A DNA stretch of 64,000 bases from Pseudonocardia sp. EC080619-01 (GCF_001420995.1 NZ_CP012185.1:558001-622000); one strand, 5' to 3'; shown: positions 44,591 through 54,782, counted from the first letter of the stretch. A program made the numbers and translations. Notes: a model not told the origin generated them from the letters alone.

Positions 44591-45217
44591 ATGCCGAAAC
44601 AGGTGGATCACCGCGGACGCCGCGAAGCGATCGCCCGCGCACTGTGGCGGGTGGTGGAGCAGCGCGGCGTCACACAGCTGACGATGCGCATGGTGGCGCA
44701 GGAGGCGGGCATGTCACTCGGGCAGCTGCAGCACTACTTCGCCTCACGGTCGGCCATGCTCACCTTCGCCATGGATCTCGCGTCCGAGCAGACCTCGATG
44801 CGCGTACACCAGGGGCTCGAAAAGCTCGGTGACCGCCCGCACCCCCGTGACGTGCTGCAACTGACGCTCGCAGAGATGCTCCCCCTGCATGCCGACGCCC
44901 GCGCGACCAGCCGGATGAGCGCCGCCTACGTCCTGGAGGCGCTGCACGACGAGGCCGTGCACGAGCAGGCGCGCCACGGCCTCGTCAAGGGACGGGCCCT
45001 CGTCGAGCAGTTGGTCCGCCAGGCGATCACCGACCGGCACATCGACTCCGACCGCGACCCGGCGACGGAGACCAACCTGCTCCTCGCCCTCACCGGCTTC
45101 ACCTCCCTAATCGAACTCGACGTGATCGAGCCTCAGGACGCCCTCGCCGCGATCGACACACATCTGGACCGGCTGTTCAGGAGCGCCGAAGAGCGCCGCG
45201 CCCATCTCCGCGCGTGA
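44591..45217 (+). CDS. TetR-family regulator (BetI-like)
   Basis: A 208-residue repressor-type protein. The helix-turn-helix spans residues about 10-55 (AIARALWRVVEQRGVTQLTM and VAQEAGMSLGQLQHYFASRS), followed by a TetR_C_6-like ligand domain. ATG 44591 is used. It is divergent from the carboxylesterase operon and probably controls it through the palindrome at 44543-44561. Confidence 0.9.
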   Translation: MPKQVDHRGRREAIARALWRVVEQRGVTQLTMRMVAQEAGMSLGQLQHYFASRSAMLTFAMDLASEQTSMRVHQGLEKLGDRPHPRDVLQLTLAEMLPLHADARATSRMSAAYVLEALHDEAVHEQARHGLVKGRALVEQLVRQAITDRHIDSDRDPATETNLLLALTGFTSLIELDVIEPQDALAAIDTHLDRLFRSAEERRAHLRA

Positions 45218-45304
45218 GTGGGTTTCATCGGCTGCGGCGCCGAGAGGTGCCGGACCGACGAGAGCGGTCCGCCTCACAGAGAAGGGAGCCGGCGGGAGAG
45301 TGGG

Positions 45305-46079
45305 TTAGGCGTCCTGCGCGCGCCGGCAGCCGGGCATCCCGCCCTGGTCCACGATCACGTCGGCGACATTGCGGAGCTTGCGATTGAGCCGGTGGGAGAC
45401 CTCGACCAGGTAGTCGAACGCGCCGTCCTCAGTGAGTAATCTCGTCGCGCATCAGAATTCCGACCGCGGTACCGATCTTGCGATTGGTCCGCAGAGCGGC
45501 TTCGAGGTGCGCGGCGTGCTCGTGCTCGCGGGCGGCGAGCAGCGCAACGCGACGTGTGCGGCCAGCACTGTGCTGACGGCGCGCGAGTGCAGGTTGAACG
45601 CGTGCGGCTCGTCGGCGTAGAGGTTCAGGGCGCCGGTGGCTCCGTGGGAGGCGCACAGCCGGAACGGGAGCATGATGCTGGCGACTGGCATCTCCGCGGC
45701 GACGCGGCGGGCGAATCGGGGCCAGCGCTCGTCGGTGCGGAGGTCGTCGATCTGGTAGGCGACGTGGTCGGAGAGCGCGCTCAGACAGGGGCCCTCGCCG
45801 AGATCGTTCTGGAGCACGTGCATCCGCTGGGCGGCGCGGTCGGTGGGGCCCACGGTGGAGACCGACCCGTTCTGCTGGGTCAGGGAGATGCCGACGGACG
45901 TGCAGCCGGGCGCGATGTCGATGGCGTGGGGGTGATGATCAGCCGGGTCTGCTCGGGGTCGTCGGCCGCTTCCATCTCGCGGGTGAGCGCCGCGAAGGTG
46001 ACCGCGAGGTGCTCGAACTCGGATAGCGACACTGGCGTCAAAGTAGTCCGGCCCGTAAAGGCCCACTCTATCCTCATAC
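45305..46079 (-). pseudogene. GAF-ANTAR regulator, frameshifted several times
   Basis: In order, the frames give LSEFEHLAVTFAALTREMEA, then SVGISLTQQNGSVSTVGPTD and LGEGPCLSALSDH (GAF domain), then LLAAREHEHAAHLEAALRTN with KIGTAVGILM (ANTAR start). A further shift leads to DGAFDYLVEVSHRLNRKLRN and a TAA at 45305. At least three shifts are needed. Such proteins bind nascent RNA to prevent termination; this copy cannot be made as one chain. Confidence 0.75.
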
Positions 46080-46121
46080 ATGAGGAATCCTCACGGTCGC
46101 CGGGACGTGCTGCCCAACTAG

Positions 46122-46496
46122 CTAGTTCGTGAACTGTTCGAACATCACCTCGTAGCCATCGGGGTCGAGCCCATAGAAGATCCGCGCCCAGCCGACGTCC
46201 TCGGGCTCCAGTGTGATCGGGAGTCCCTCGTCCCGCCAGAGGCGGTGCATCGCGTCCAGCGCCGTCTCGTCTTCCTGTTCTGTCCTTGCCGCCGCGGTGG
46301 CGGAAGGGTCTCCGTACGTCTGGACGCTTGCACTGTCCACGACGTGCGTGGGACAGCACGCAAGATGGGATCCACGGGCCAAGTACGGTGGACCGGTGTG
46401 TGGCCCGAGGCGGGTCCATCCGTGAGCCATACCTTGGTCCCCAGGCCTGGCTCCGGCGAGTCGGCAACGGTCATCACGCCGGAGCCTCTCGGGCAT
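46122..46496 (-). pseudogene. VOC/glyoxalase-family remnant
   Basis: The last 50 residues, ALDAMHRLWRDEGLPITLEP and IFYGLDPDGYEVMFEQF, are the final strand-helix unit of a vicinal-oxygen-chelate protein with its metal-binding Glu. The upstream part of the open frame is unrelated, and a neighbouring frame holds VADSPEPGLGTKVWLTDG, which might be an earlier piece. Probably a decayed gene. Confidence 0.5.
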
Positions 46497-46497
46497 C

Positions 46498-47739
46498 TCA
46501 TCTGATTCCGGCGTCGTTGCCGTTGTTGGCCCCGGATGAATTGAGGTCGTCGAGAAGCAGCTCCGCGATATGTTCCTCGGACAGGGACACTCCGCTTGCC
46601 CGCATGGCGGGGGCCAGGTCCGAATCCCAGGGAGCGTCGCCGACCCGTCCTACTGGTGCTCCGACCTCGGGGACGTGGGCGCTGTAGTCGTCGGCCCCCA
46701 TCCGCCAGAGTCGGGCCCCGGTCGCCGTTACAACGTGCGCGGCGATGCGCACACCGTCGCCGTCGAGATCGCCGTGGTAGCGGATCTCGTGACGCGCGGC
46801 GAGCGCGCGTAGGAGCCGGATCGCGGCGCCGCTCGGCCAACCATTGGTGCAGACCAGCGGAGGGCACCGGGCTCCGAGGCGGTCCACCGCCATCGCGACG
46901 ATCGACGGGTTCTCCACAACGTGCACCACCGCGCCCCCATCGAGTCGGATCCCCTGGTTTCTCCGGACCTGGGCGAGTGTTAGCACGCACGCCTCACCGG
47001 CGTCGGCCGAGGCACCTAGGAGGATCGCCGCCAGGCCGGATCCGGCTGGTCGCATGCCAGCGACCAGCACGGTCGAGGACAACTCGTCGGCGTCGACGCC
47101 CATCCGCTCCCAGAGCTCACGCCGTCCCTCAGCGTCCGTGGCGGGATCGGCGCCAAGCAGTGCAGCGACGCCGCGCAGCACGGTCGACGACAATGCAGTG
47201 CCGGTGTCGAGGGCGTGGGTGCGGCCGAGGGCCTGTTGAGCGAAGGTCGGCAGTGGCACCCCATCAGCAGGAAGTCGCCCCAATACTGTGACGGCATCGG
47301 TGAGCAGAGCGCGGGCATGTTCGACGTCGCCGATGCCGGCCCGTCGCAGACCGGCTATCCACTCGGCCAGTGCCGGACGCTGTCCCACTAGTGGGTGCCC
47401 CTCGAGCCACGTCCACAGCCGGGCACGGGCTGCGGAGTCCTTGGCGCGGCGGTCTGCCCGGTCATCGACCGGGCCGATCAGTTGTTCCACCACGGTCCGG
47501 ACGTCGAGGAAGGCGATCTGGACGACGGCCGACTCCAGCCGGTCGAATGCGATGGGGGTGCTCGGGTACCGGACCGTGCCGAGTAGGTCGGCGAGTGCGG
47601 CGCGGCCACCGTCGTCGAGCTGATCGACCCGAATCCGGGCGATGGGCCGCCCTGTGCCCAGTCGGTGGTGGATCTCGCGCCACAGCGGCTCCAGCTCGGG
47701 CCGGTCCAGCGGTGCCGGGACACTGGACTCAGCCGGCAC
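46498..47739 (-). CDS. jetD: Wadjet JetD, TOPRIM nuclease subunit (type II; DUF3323/DUF2399)
   Basis: A 413-residue protein of the TIGR02679 type. The N-terminal half is helical and matches DUF3323-like sequence. The C-terminal half is a TOPRIM/Spo11-like domain (DUF2399) with VCTNGWPSGAAIRLLRALA and the metal-binding YHGDLDGDGVRIA near residues 321-333. In Wadjet, JetD cuts DNA, probably closed circular plasmids, after the JetABC motor has recognised topology by loop extrusion. GTG 47739 lies 11 bases inside the jetC end, so translation is coupled. It is the last gene of the operon. Confidence 0.92.
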   Translation of the reverse strand: MPAESSVPAPLDRPELEPLWREIHHRLGTGRPIARIRVDQLDDGGRAALADLLGTVRYPSTPIAFDRLESAVVQIAFLDVRTVVEQLIGPVDDRADRRAKDSAARARLWTWLEGHPLVGQRPALAEWIAGLRRAGIGDVEHARALLTDAVTVLGRLPADGVPLPTFAQQALGRTHALDTGTALSSTVLRGVAALLGADPATDAEGRRELWERMGVDADELSSTVLVAGMRPAGSGLAAILLGASADAGEACVLTLAQVRRNQGIRLDGGAVVHVVENPSIVAMAVDRLGARCPPLVCTNGWPSGAAIRLLRALAARHEIRYHGDLDGDGVRIAAHVVTATGARLWRMGADDYSAHVPEVGAPVGRVGDAPWDSDLAPAMRASGVSLSEEHIAELLLDDLNSSGANNGNDAGIR

Positions 47740-50700
47740 GGTCGTCCCCGTCCCCGTCGTTCGCGTCGTTTCCTGTCTGCTCCTCGTCGTCGTCCTCGCC
47801 GCGCCAGTCCTCGCCGTCCCAGACGAAGCGGGCGGTGGTCACGGCGTCGTCTCCGTCGCCGGTGACGAGCTGGTGCACCGCGATCCCGTCCAGCTCACGG
47901 TAGGCACACCATTCGTGGTCGGAAGTGAGGAGCAGGTCCAGATCCAGCGAGGCGAGTAGCGCGAATACTTGCCCGCGGTTGGTCTCGTCGACGCCGACGA
48001 ACACCTCGTCGAGCAGGATGATCCGGGGCGCGGTCGGCACCGACTCGTAGTGCGCCGCGACGGCGGCGAACAGTGGCAAGTGCAGCGCGATCGCCTTCTC
48101 CCCGCCGGATAGTGCACCGTGCAGCTTCTTTGTCAGTACCTGCCAGCCCTCGCCGCGACCGCGGTCGAGTCGGACGACGAATCGGTGCCACATAGTGTAG
48201 TCGAACACCTCGGCGAGCTGCTGTTCCCAGCTGATCGAGTCATCGCGGGCGCGGGCGGCGTCCACCCGATCGCGGAAGAAGCGGTGCAGCGCGGCCCGGT
48301 CGTCGTCACCTAGGGCGGCCGGGTTGCGTAACAACAACTCGCGCGCCGCCCGGGCCGAGGCCGGGAGCTCCGGGTCGACCTGCCAGTCGAGTCGGACCGC
48401 GACGTCGGAGGCAGTGCGCACTTCGTCGAGCCGGGCGTTCATATCGTCAACCAGCGCCACCGCCCGTCGGATACGGTCGGCGAGGTGACGGCGGGTGTCC
48501 CCGGTGAGGGTGGTCTCGAATAGGGCACGCTCGGACTCGGTGATGTCCTCGTGGGCCCGGAACGCCTCGTCCGACAGCGCCGCCGCGAGTCCTGCGGCAC
48601 CGGTCCGGACACCGTCGACCGATGCAGTGAGCAGATGGTGGTGCTCCTCGACGGGTACGAGCTGCAGGTCCGCTCGGGCACTGAGCACCTCTCGCGCGCG
48701 GTAGAGCTCGTCGCGGAGCCGGTCGAGGGCCTGTACGACGAGCCGTGGCTCGTGCGGGGTCGCCGCCCAACGTGTGGCGACTCCGCGGGCAGTCTCCAGG
48801 GTGGCGCGCACCCCGTCCCCGGTCATCTCGGCGTCGTCGTCGAGCCCGGCGTCGGATCCGAACGGAGCCGCGGTGACCCGCCGCATCCAGGCACCTGCGT
48901 CGTCGCGGTGGAGGATCGCCGCATCCTGTTCGGCTACGGCACGGGCGCTGACGGCCTCAAGACGCGCGGTCGTCAGCTCGGCGGCATGCTCTTGCTTCTG
49001 TGTGGCGTCGAGTCGCTTCTTCGCCGCATCACCGGCTGTCCGCAGATCTGCCAGCCGGTCGACGATTTCGCGGTAGGACTGATCGACGGCGTCCTCGGCG
49101 GTACGCACGGCGTGGGTGAGTCCCTCGGCCCGCTCGGCGGCCTCTGCCGCCGCGTCCCGTTGGTCCCGCGCCGTGCATGCCGAGCGCTCTGCCGCGGCCC
49201 CCGTCTCCGCAGCCCGGCGCGACGCCGCAGCGAGATCGGCGACACTCGACAGCCAGCTGGTGGCCGCACCGCGGAACGCCTCGACCGCGGCGGTGAGTTG
49301 GTGCAGGTCCGCGATGTCGGTCGGCAGCCCGGTCCTGGCGGCCGTGTCGTCCAGCTTCCGCAGCCGGGCCGCCGCCTCGGTGGAGACACGGGTTAGCAGC
49401 GCCAGGTGATCGGCGACGGCGGCGTCGGCCAATTCGGTCGCGGCGACGGCGCGCTGCCACTGCTCGTGGGCCCGGTCGAGTTCCGCCCGGGCGGGCAGTC
49501 CGGCCCGGTCGCGGTCGAGTGTGAGCCGACGGTCGGAGACGACCGCGCGGTCTGCGCGGACCTGCTCCCGCTCGGCCTCGGCCGCCCGTGACTCGGTCGC
49601 GAGCTCAGCGAGTCGCCTCTTTCTGGAACGGCTCCGGGCGGTGGCTCCGATGTGCTGCGCCTCCGGCTTGTCCCAGCTCCCGGTCGTGGGTCCTAGCCGC
49701 CACGTCCCGTCGGTCCCGATCGCCGCCGGGTGGGATGCAGGTAACTGGTCCCCGGCCGCCACCACTGACAGCAGGGCAGTGACCCGGTCGGCCGCCACGA
49801 CACCGCCGGGTTCCGGGCGCAGGAGGTCGATCAGTGACCGCTTCGGTGCCGGTGGGAGCGCCTCGGGGTCAGCGAGGACGTCGTGGCCGTCGATGCGTGC
49901 GGCACCGTCGGGTCCCACCCATGCGTCGAGCATACCGGATGCCTGCAGCGCGGCCTCGAGCCCGGCCCGCCGATCCTCGGGCAGGTGCTCGGCGAAGTCG
50001 ACCAGTTCCCACAATGGGGCACCGACTGCCCTCGACCGGTCGGCGGTGCGGGTGGCTGGAACGAGCGGCGGGACGTGCCGGGCGGCGCGGATCCGTTCGG
50101 TCTCCTCTGTGAGTTCCTGCAGTCGGCGCGCCACGGCATCGGCCCGCACCCGTAGATCGGCGTCGGTGTCGGCCAGCTCGGTCACGATCCCCGCGGCGGC
50201 GACCTCGACCAGGCGCGTCAGCTCCGGTTCGTCATCCGCGGCGGCCCGGGCGGCAGCCGGATTGACCTTCAGCTCCGTGCACTGCTGCGCCCAGTTTGCG
50301 AGCCGACCCGCGCGCTCGAGCCGGGCGGCCTCATGGTTCGCCGCGCTCTCGTCCTGCTCCCGCGAGCGGTGCTCCAGAATCTCGCGGGACTGCTCGACGA
50401 GGTTTTCGACGTGACCGCGGCGGTCGATGACGCGTTCGTGCTCGCGTAGAGCGGTACGGACCTCATCGATCTGACCGAGCCGCCCAGTCACCGCGGCGCC
50501 GAGCAGCGCCTCGGCCCGGCGGCGGTCGGCGCCGGCCGGGGCGAGCATCTCCGCGTGCACGGAGAGCATCCCGGCCCGAGCCGCCCGGTCCGCGGCCGCC
50601 TCGTCGAGCTCCGCGGCGCGCGCCGACACGGAGCCGAGTTCCTCTGCGGCGCAGCGGGCCGACTCGTCGTCGTCGTGGGCGTGGCTCTCGGCGGCGGCGG

Positions 50701-51826
50701 CCCGCGCGGCCGCCTCTGTGCGATGCTTTTCGGCGCTCCGGAGTTGTCTCTGCAGGTCCGCGATCCGTCGAAGAGCCGCGGCGCCCTCTTGGTATTCCGA
50801 TCGCGCCTGCAGCTCTTCGACCTCGATCGCCACCCGTTCTACCTGCGTCCGGGCCGCAGCTCCGTCGGAGTGGGCCCGGCCGTGCGCGAGACGTGCTGCC
50901 GCGAGCTCTTCCTCGTTCTCCCGGACGGTCCGGGTGTGTCCGTCCATCACCGATGTCGCCGTGATCAGTTCCGCGGCGGCGGCTCGGATGACCCGGCGCG
51001 CATATGTCTGCTGGGCGGTCGCCAGCGACCGCGCAGTCGCGGCCTCGTCGTCGAGCCGCTCCACCTCCTCGCGCTGCCGGTCGAGCCGCTGGAATCCCTC
51101 CGCGAGTTCCCCGAGCTCGCTCTCACCCAGCGGGGGCAGAGCTCGGGACAGCAGTGTTGAGAGCAGGGAGGGATCCAGCCGTTGGGACAGTTTTGGAGTG
51201 CGCAGCTGTAACAACGCCAGCACGAGGGAGTCGTAGCGTTGCTCGGTGATCCCGCCGAAGAGCACTGACCGGATCTCTGCCCGGTAGTCCCCGGCGGAGT
51301 CGTGCACTGTTCCGTCGTGGCCGAGCCGCTCGCGCAGGCCCGCCACGGTCAGAGGCCGTCCGTCGGTCGTGGTGAACTCACCGGGGGACACCGCGCGGCC
51401 GAGGGTGAAGAAGTCGGCATCGGCGCTGCTGCGATGCACGGTGGCTTGCAACCGGGCCCCGCATGTGAAGTACCGCCGGGGCGTGTTGGGGCCTGTGCCG
51501 GCGGAGCCGGCGAACTCGACCCAGACGTAGCCGACCCGAGTCTTGTTGTCGGTGCCCTCCCCCATGAGATTCCAGTGCATCGTCCGCTCCGAGGTCCCGA
51601 AGGTCGAGAGCCGCTGGGCGCGCAGGCTGGCGTCGAACAGGAACGGCAACAGGAGCTCTAGTGCCTTCGACTTGCCGCTGCCGTTGGCACCGCGAAGCAG
51701 CAGCCGTCCGTTGTGGAACTCGAAGACCTCGCCGTAGTAGCGCCAGACGTTCTCAATCCCGGCGCGGTGGGGCACCCAGCGCGTCGGTGCGGCGGTGTGG
51801 TCGGGGTGCAACAGGGTGACACTCAC
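47729..51826 (-). CDS. jetC: Wadjet JetC, SMC/MukB-like ATPase (type II)
   Basis: A 1365-residue TIGR02680-type SMC protein. The Walker A GANGSGKSK is at about residues 46-54. Two long coiled-coil arms meet in a central hinge around residues 560-700. The ABC signature LSGGEK is at 1239-1244 and Walker B IILLDEVF at 1269-1276. ATP-driven loop extrusion lets Wadjet recognise small circular DNA. GTG 51826 overlaps the jetB stop by four bases. All catalytic motifs are intact, and the acidic tail after residue 1340 is not conserved in pattern. Confidence 0.95.
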   Translation of the reverse strand: MSVTLLHPDHTAAPTRWVPHRAGIENVWRYYGEVFEFHNGRLLLRGANGSGKSKALELLLPFLFDASLRAQRLSTFGTSERTMHWNLMGEGTDNKTRVGYVWVEFAGSAGTGPNTPRRYFTCGARLQATVHRSSADADFFTLGRAVSPGEFTTTDGRPLTVAGLRERLGHDGTVHDSAGDYRAEIRSVLFGGITEQRYDSLVLALLQLRTPKLSQRLDPSLLSTLLSRALPPLGESELGELAEGFQRLDRQREEVERLDDEAATARSLATAQQTYARRVIRAAAAELITATSVMDGHTRTVRENEEELAAARLAHGRAHSDGAAARTQVERVAIEVEELQARSEYQEGAAALRRIADLQRQLRSAEKHRTEAAARAAAAESHAHDDDESARCAAEELGSVSARAAELDEAAADRAARAGMLSVHAEMLAPAGADRRRAEALLGAAVTGRLGQIDEVRTALREHERVIDRRGHVENLVEQSREILEHRSREQDESAANHEAARLERAGRLANWAQQCTELKVNPAAARAAADDEPELTRLVEVAAAGIVTELADTDADLRVRADAVARRLQELTEETERIRAARHVPPLVPATRTADRSRAVGAPLWELVDFAEHLPEDRRAGLEAALQASGMLDAWVGPDGAARIDGHDVLADPEALPPAPKRSLIDLLRPEPGGVVAADRVTALLSVVAAGDQLPASHPAAIGTDGTWRLGPTTGSWDKPEAQHIGATARSRSRKRRLAELATESRAAEAEREQVRADRAVVSDRRLTLDRDRAGLPARAELDRAHEQWQRAVAATELADAAVADHLALLTRVSTEAAARLRKLDDTAARTGLPTDIADLHQLTAAVEAFRGAATSWLSSVADLAAASRRAAETGAAAERSACTARDQRDAAAEAAERAEGLTHAVRTAEDAVDQSYREIVDRLADLRTAGDAAKKRLDATQKQEHAAELTTARLEAVSARAVAEQDAAILHRDDAGAWMRRVTAAPFGSDAGLDDDAEMTGDGVRATLETARGVATRWAATPHEPRLVVQALDRLRDELYRAREVLSARADLQLVPVEEHHHLLTASVDGVRTGAAGLAAALSDEAFRAHEDITESERALFETTLTGDTRRHLADRIRRAVALVDDMNARLDEVRTASDVAVRLDWQVDPELPASARAARELLLRNPAALGDDDRAALHRFFRDRVDAARARDDSISWEQQLAEVFDYTMWHRFVVRLDRGRGEGWQVLTKKLHGALSGGEKAIALHLPLFAAVAAHYESVPTAPRIILLDEVFVGVDETNRGQVFALLASLDLDLLLTSDHEWCAYRELDGIAVHQLVTGDGDDAVTTARFVWDGEDWRGEDDDEEQTGNDANDGDGDDRAG

Positions 51827-53061
51827 GGGGTCTCCTCGTGGGTGGGTGCCTCGGTCATGGCGATCACCGCGTACCGCGCGGCGGAGGGAGTGGCCCGAAC
51901 GGTGACGCCGTCGCAGCGGATGAGCCCGAACTGCGCGAGGACCGTGAGAGCTGCGTCGCGCAGCCGCTGGTGCCCGTCGGTGTCCTGGTAGGCCTGTGCC
52001 CAGGCCGGGAACCGCGCGAGTAGAGCTCTTGTCGCGACGGTGAGCTGCTCGGGAACCGCCGGGCCGGACGTGGTGAGCCGGTCGAGCAGGGCCAGCGCCG
52101 CGATCCGTGCGTGGCTACCGTCGTCCGGGAACCGGACGTCGGTGGCGATGGCATCGACGTCGACCAGCATCCACCCCTCCGCCCGTTCCTCCAGGACCAT
52201 GCCCGCCTGCTCGGCGGCGTCGCGCACCAGCCGACGCCCGGTCAGCGACTCCAGGTAGGAGCGCTCGGCCTCAGTGAGGTCGTCCCGGTGCACGACCGGA
52301 TCGTCGAGCAGGCGCCGGAACACCCGATGACGCAGCGCGAGATTGCGCTGCACCGTGATGGGGCCCTCCGCCAGCTCGGCGGGATCAGGTGCTGGCCCGT
52401 ACCGCTGCTCGGCGAGCAGCTCGGCGCGCTGTCCTGCCGGGTCGGTCGGCGGCGCGCTGAGCCGGGACGGCCCGGTCGGTGCTGCGAGTAGCCGCATCAG
52501 CAGGGTGGCATCGACTCGGTACAGCACCTTGGCCGCGGCAGTTTCGACGAAGCTGTCGGTCGCACCGTCGACGGCGGTGAGCGTGCCGTAAGACTCGAGC
52601 ATCCGCACGGCGTCGACCAGAGCCATCCGCTCGGCCCGGTTACTGGTGTCAAACGCGGGGAGGTCGGGATCGACCGCCAGGGCGAGGACGATCCGCTCGG
52701 CGAGCAGCCCGATGGTCGTGACTGGTGTCCCGATCAGCTCCGCTGCGGCAACGCACAGCAGGATGTAGCGGCGGCGGTCGAAGGGGGCCGCACCCGCTCG
52801 GCGACGCCGGGCGGGCCTGCTCGCGTCCGCGCTCACCCGGACTTTGGTCAACCGTGCGTAACCCATGCGTGCCTCGACCACCAGACGCCATCCGCAGTAG
52901 AACTCGAAATAGGCCGCGAGCGGGTCGCGGCGGCGGCGGACGACGTCGAATCCGGCCGGGTCCTTGTGCGCGGTAAGCAGGGGCTCTGCCAGGAGAAGCC
53001 TGATACCGCGAGCCACGTCCTCCTTCTCAGCAAGGACGAGTTGGTTTGGTAGCCGGCTCAC
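51823..53061 (-). CDS. jetB: Wadjet JetB, MukE/kite-like subunit (type II; DUF2398)
   Basis: A 412-residue TIGR02678-type protein. The N-terminal VARGIRLLLAEPLLTA and AYFEFYCGWRLVVEARMGYA are followed by winged-helix repeats (RRRYILLCVAAAELIG and MALVDAVRMLESYGTLTAVD). Kite subunits sit on the kleisin JetA and regulate the SMC motor. GTG 53061 is chosen because AAGGTGG lies upstream and it overlaps the jetA stop by four bases. The longer open frame above it is a shadow of jetA. Confidence 0.93.
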   Translation of the reverse strand: MSRLPNQLVLAEKEDVARGIRLLLAEPLLTAHKDPAGFDVVRRRRDPLAAYFEFYCGWRLVVEARMGYARLTKVRVSADASRPARRRRAGAAPFDRRRYILLCVAAAELIGTPVTTIGLLAERIVLALAVDPDLPAFDTSNRAERMALVDAVRMLESYGTLTAVDGATDSFVETAAAKVLYRVDATLLMRLLAAPTGPSRLSAPPTDPAGQRAELLAEQRYGPAPDPAELAEGPITVQRNLALRHRVFRRLLDDPVVHRDDLTEAERSYLESLTGRRLVRDAAEQAGMVLEERAEGWMLVDVDAIATDVRFPDDGSHARIAALALLDRLTTSGPAVPEQLTVATRALLARFPAWAQAYQDTDGHQRLRDAALTVLAQFGLIRCDGVTVRATPSAARYAVIAMTEAPTHEETP

Positions 53062-54617
53062 CGTGCCACCTTCCGTGCGGTCGCCCTTGGAGCCCGCTCC
53101 CCGGCACGACGGATGTCGACGAGGTAGTCCGGACCGGTGAACGTGCCCCGCGGGGTACTGATCGTGGCGGGCGGACGACCGGGGGGCGGGTCGCGTAGCA
53201 CGAGCTCCATCCGACCGTCGGCCGTAGCCGCGCGGCGGAGGCCATCGGTGCCCACCTGACTGCACAACGCGCGTCCGAGCAGGTCGATCAGGCGCAGGAA
53301 GACAGTGTGGTCGAGCTGCGCGAATCCGGACAGCGGTACCGGGCCGGGCCCGTTCCCAGCGAGTTCCTCCCATGCTCGGACGGCCTCGGCGCGTTCCCGT
53401 CGGGCTTGCAACGCCCGTGCTGTGCGCACGGCTGCGACGTCGCGGACTCGTCCGGGGCGGCTGTGTCGGTCTGTGCGTCCAGAGGAACGCAGCAACGCCG
53501 AGACGTGCACCGGGGGCGCGGCGGTCCACGGTGTCGAGGGCCCCACCAGCTCGGGATCGGGGTGGGCAAGGTGCGCGTGCCGCGACGAGCTGAGGCCGAA
53601 TGCCACATTCCACAGGCGGTGGCAGTCGTCCTCGGTGGGGGCGAGAGCGAACGAGCGGGCGAGGGCCCGAAAGTCCTCGCCCGCGCTGCTGACCCGTTTA
53701 CGCGACTCTGTGATGCGGTCCAAAGCCTGCAGAAGGGCGATCACCGCCCGTCTGGCGACAGTGGTGAGCTGCTCGATCCGAGCAGGTGTCCCGCGCTCGG
53801 GCAGGAACCACGCTCGCAGCCCGGCCCACCGAGTCCGCCGACCGTCCAACCAGACCCCCGCGCGATCCTCGTCCGGGGTCGGTGGAAGATCCGCCCCAGC
53901 CAACGCCCGGGTGAACAGCTCGTCGACGCCGAGTGCCTCAACCCGGCGAGCCGCGTCCGACACCGCGACGGCCCGGCGATCCAGGTTCACCAGGAACTCC
54001 TGTAGGTACCCGACCGTTGCCGCCTTGACCTCGCGGAACACCTCGACGTCGGCGGCCTCGCCGCGGACCAGGCGCTGCAGCTCGCCGTTGAACTGCCGGG
54101 TGTTGCCGCGCAGCGCCTCGAGATGGTTCTCAAGCTCGGTCAGTGCCACGAATACCGTTCGGTTCGACGTAGTCGGGTCCGCGAGTAGCTCCCCGAGCAT
54201 CGCGAGCCGGGCCGCGATCGCATCCAGCACCGCGGTCTGCAGCGCACCGGCCGAGGCCAGCACCGCGAGCACAGTGTCGATTCCGGCGAGCGCGGCCTCC
54301 CCTCGTCGAGTGAGGGAGAAGGAGACGTTGCGTTGCTCGTATTCCTCCGCGGTGCGGTACTCCCCCGCGTGGTCCTGCGTGGCATCGAGCAGCTCCCAGC
54401 CACGCAAACTGCCGAGCGCGGCCGTCAGATCGATGTCCTCCAACGCGTCGAACCAGCCGACGCCCCGCAGCCGATCTCTTAGCTGATCGGGTTTGAGGGA
54501 GGTCTCGAGCCGGTCGTTGGCCTCGCCGAAGACGCGCAGCACCGCCGTGTAGAGCTCGGCACGATCGCCCTGGGTAAAGCGGAAGAGCTCACGCGGCACC
54601 TGCGGGAACCGGACCAT
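53058..54617 (-). CDS. jetA: Wadjet JetA, MukF/kleisin-like subunit (type II; DUF2397)
   Basis: A 519-residue TIGR02677-type protein. It opens FPQVPRELFRFTQGDRAELY and holds winged-helix and helical-bundle regions (WELLDATQDHAGEYRTAEEY; TELENHLEALRGNTRQFNGE), as in the MukF-like kleisin that bridges the SMC heads. ATG 54617 has AAAGGAG eight bases upstream. It is the first gene of the leftward jetABCD operon, and the promoter should be at 54620-54780. No internal damage was seen. Confidence 0.93.
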   Translation of the reverse strand: MVRFPQVPRELFRFTQGDRAELYTAVLRVFGEANDRLETSLKPDQLRDRLRGVGWFDALEDIDLTAALGSLRGWELLDATQDHAGEYRTAEEYEQRNVSFSLTRRGEAALAGIDTVLAVLASAGALQTAVLDAIAARLAMLGELLADPTTSNRTVFVALTELENHLEALRGNTRQFNGELQRLVRGEAADVEVFREVKAATVGYLQEFLVNLDRRAVAVSDAARRVEALGVDELFTRALAGADLPPTPDEDRAGVWLDGRRTRWAGLRAWFLPERGTPARIEQLTTVARRAVIALLQALDRITESRKRVSSAGEDFRALARSFALAPTEDDCHRLWNVAFGLSSSRHAHLAHPDPELVGPSTPWTAAPPVHVSALLRSSGRTDRHSRPGRVRDVAAVRTARALQARRERAEAVRAWEELAGNGPGPVPLSGFAQLDHTVFLRLIDLLGRALCSQVGTDGLRRAATADGRMELVLRDPPPGRPPATISTPRGTFTGPDYLVDIRRAGERAPRATARKVAR

Positions 54618-54782
54618 AAGACGCTCCTTTGTCAGCCTCGCCGTCACGGTATCGCTAAACCCTGACAACATTCGCGTTGACGGCGGCTGCGGCAGGGCTT
54701 GATCGGCGGCATCGCGATGGCACCTCGGCAATCAGAGACCGCGACCCGCGGCTGTCAGCGCTCATACCACTGCACCGCTGGT

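Noticed and set aside
51823..53613. JetB start at 53613
   Set aside because: The first 184 codons of that frame lie inside jetA, are arginine-rich and unrelated to the family. GTG 53061 has a ribosome binding site and the four-base overlap.
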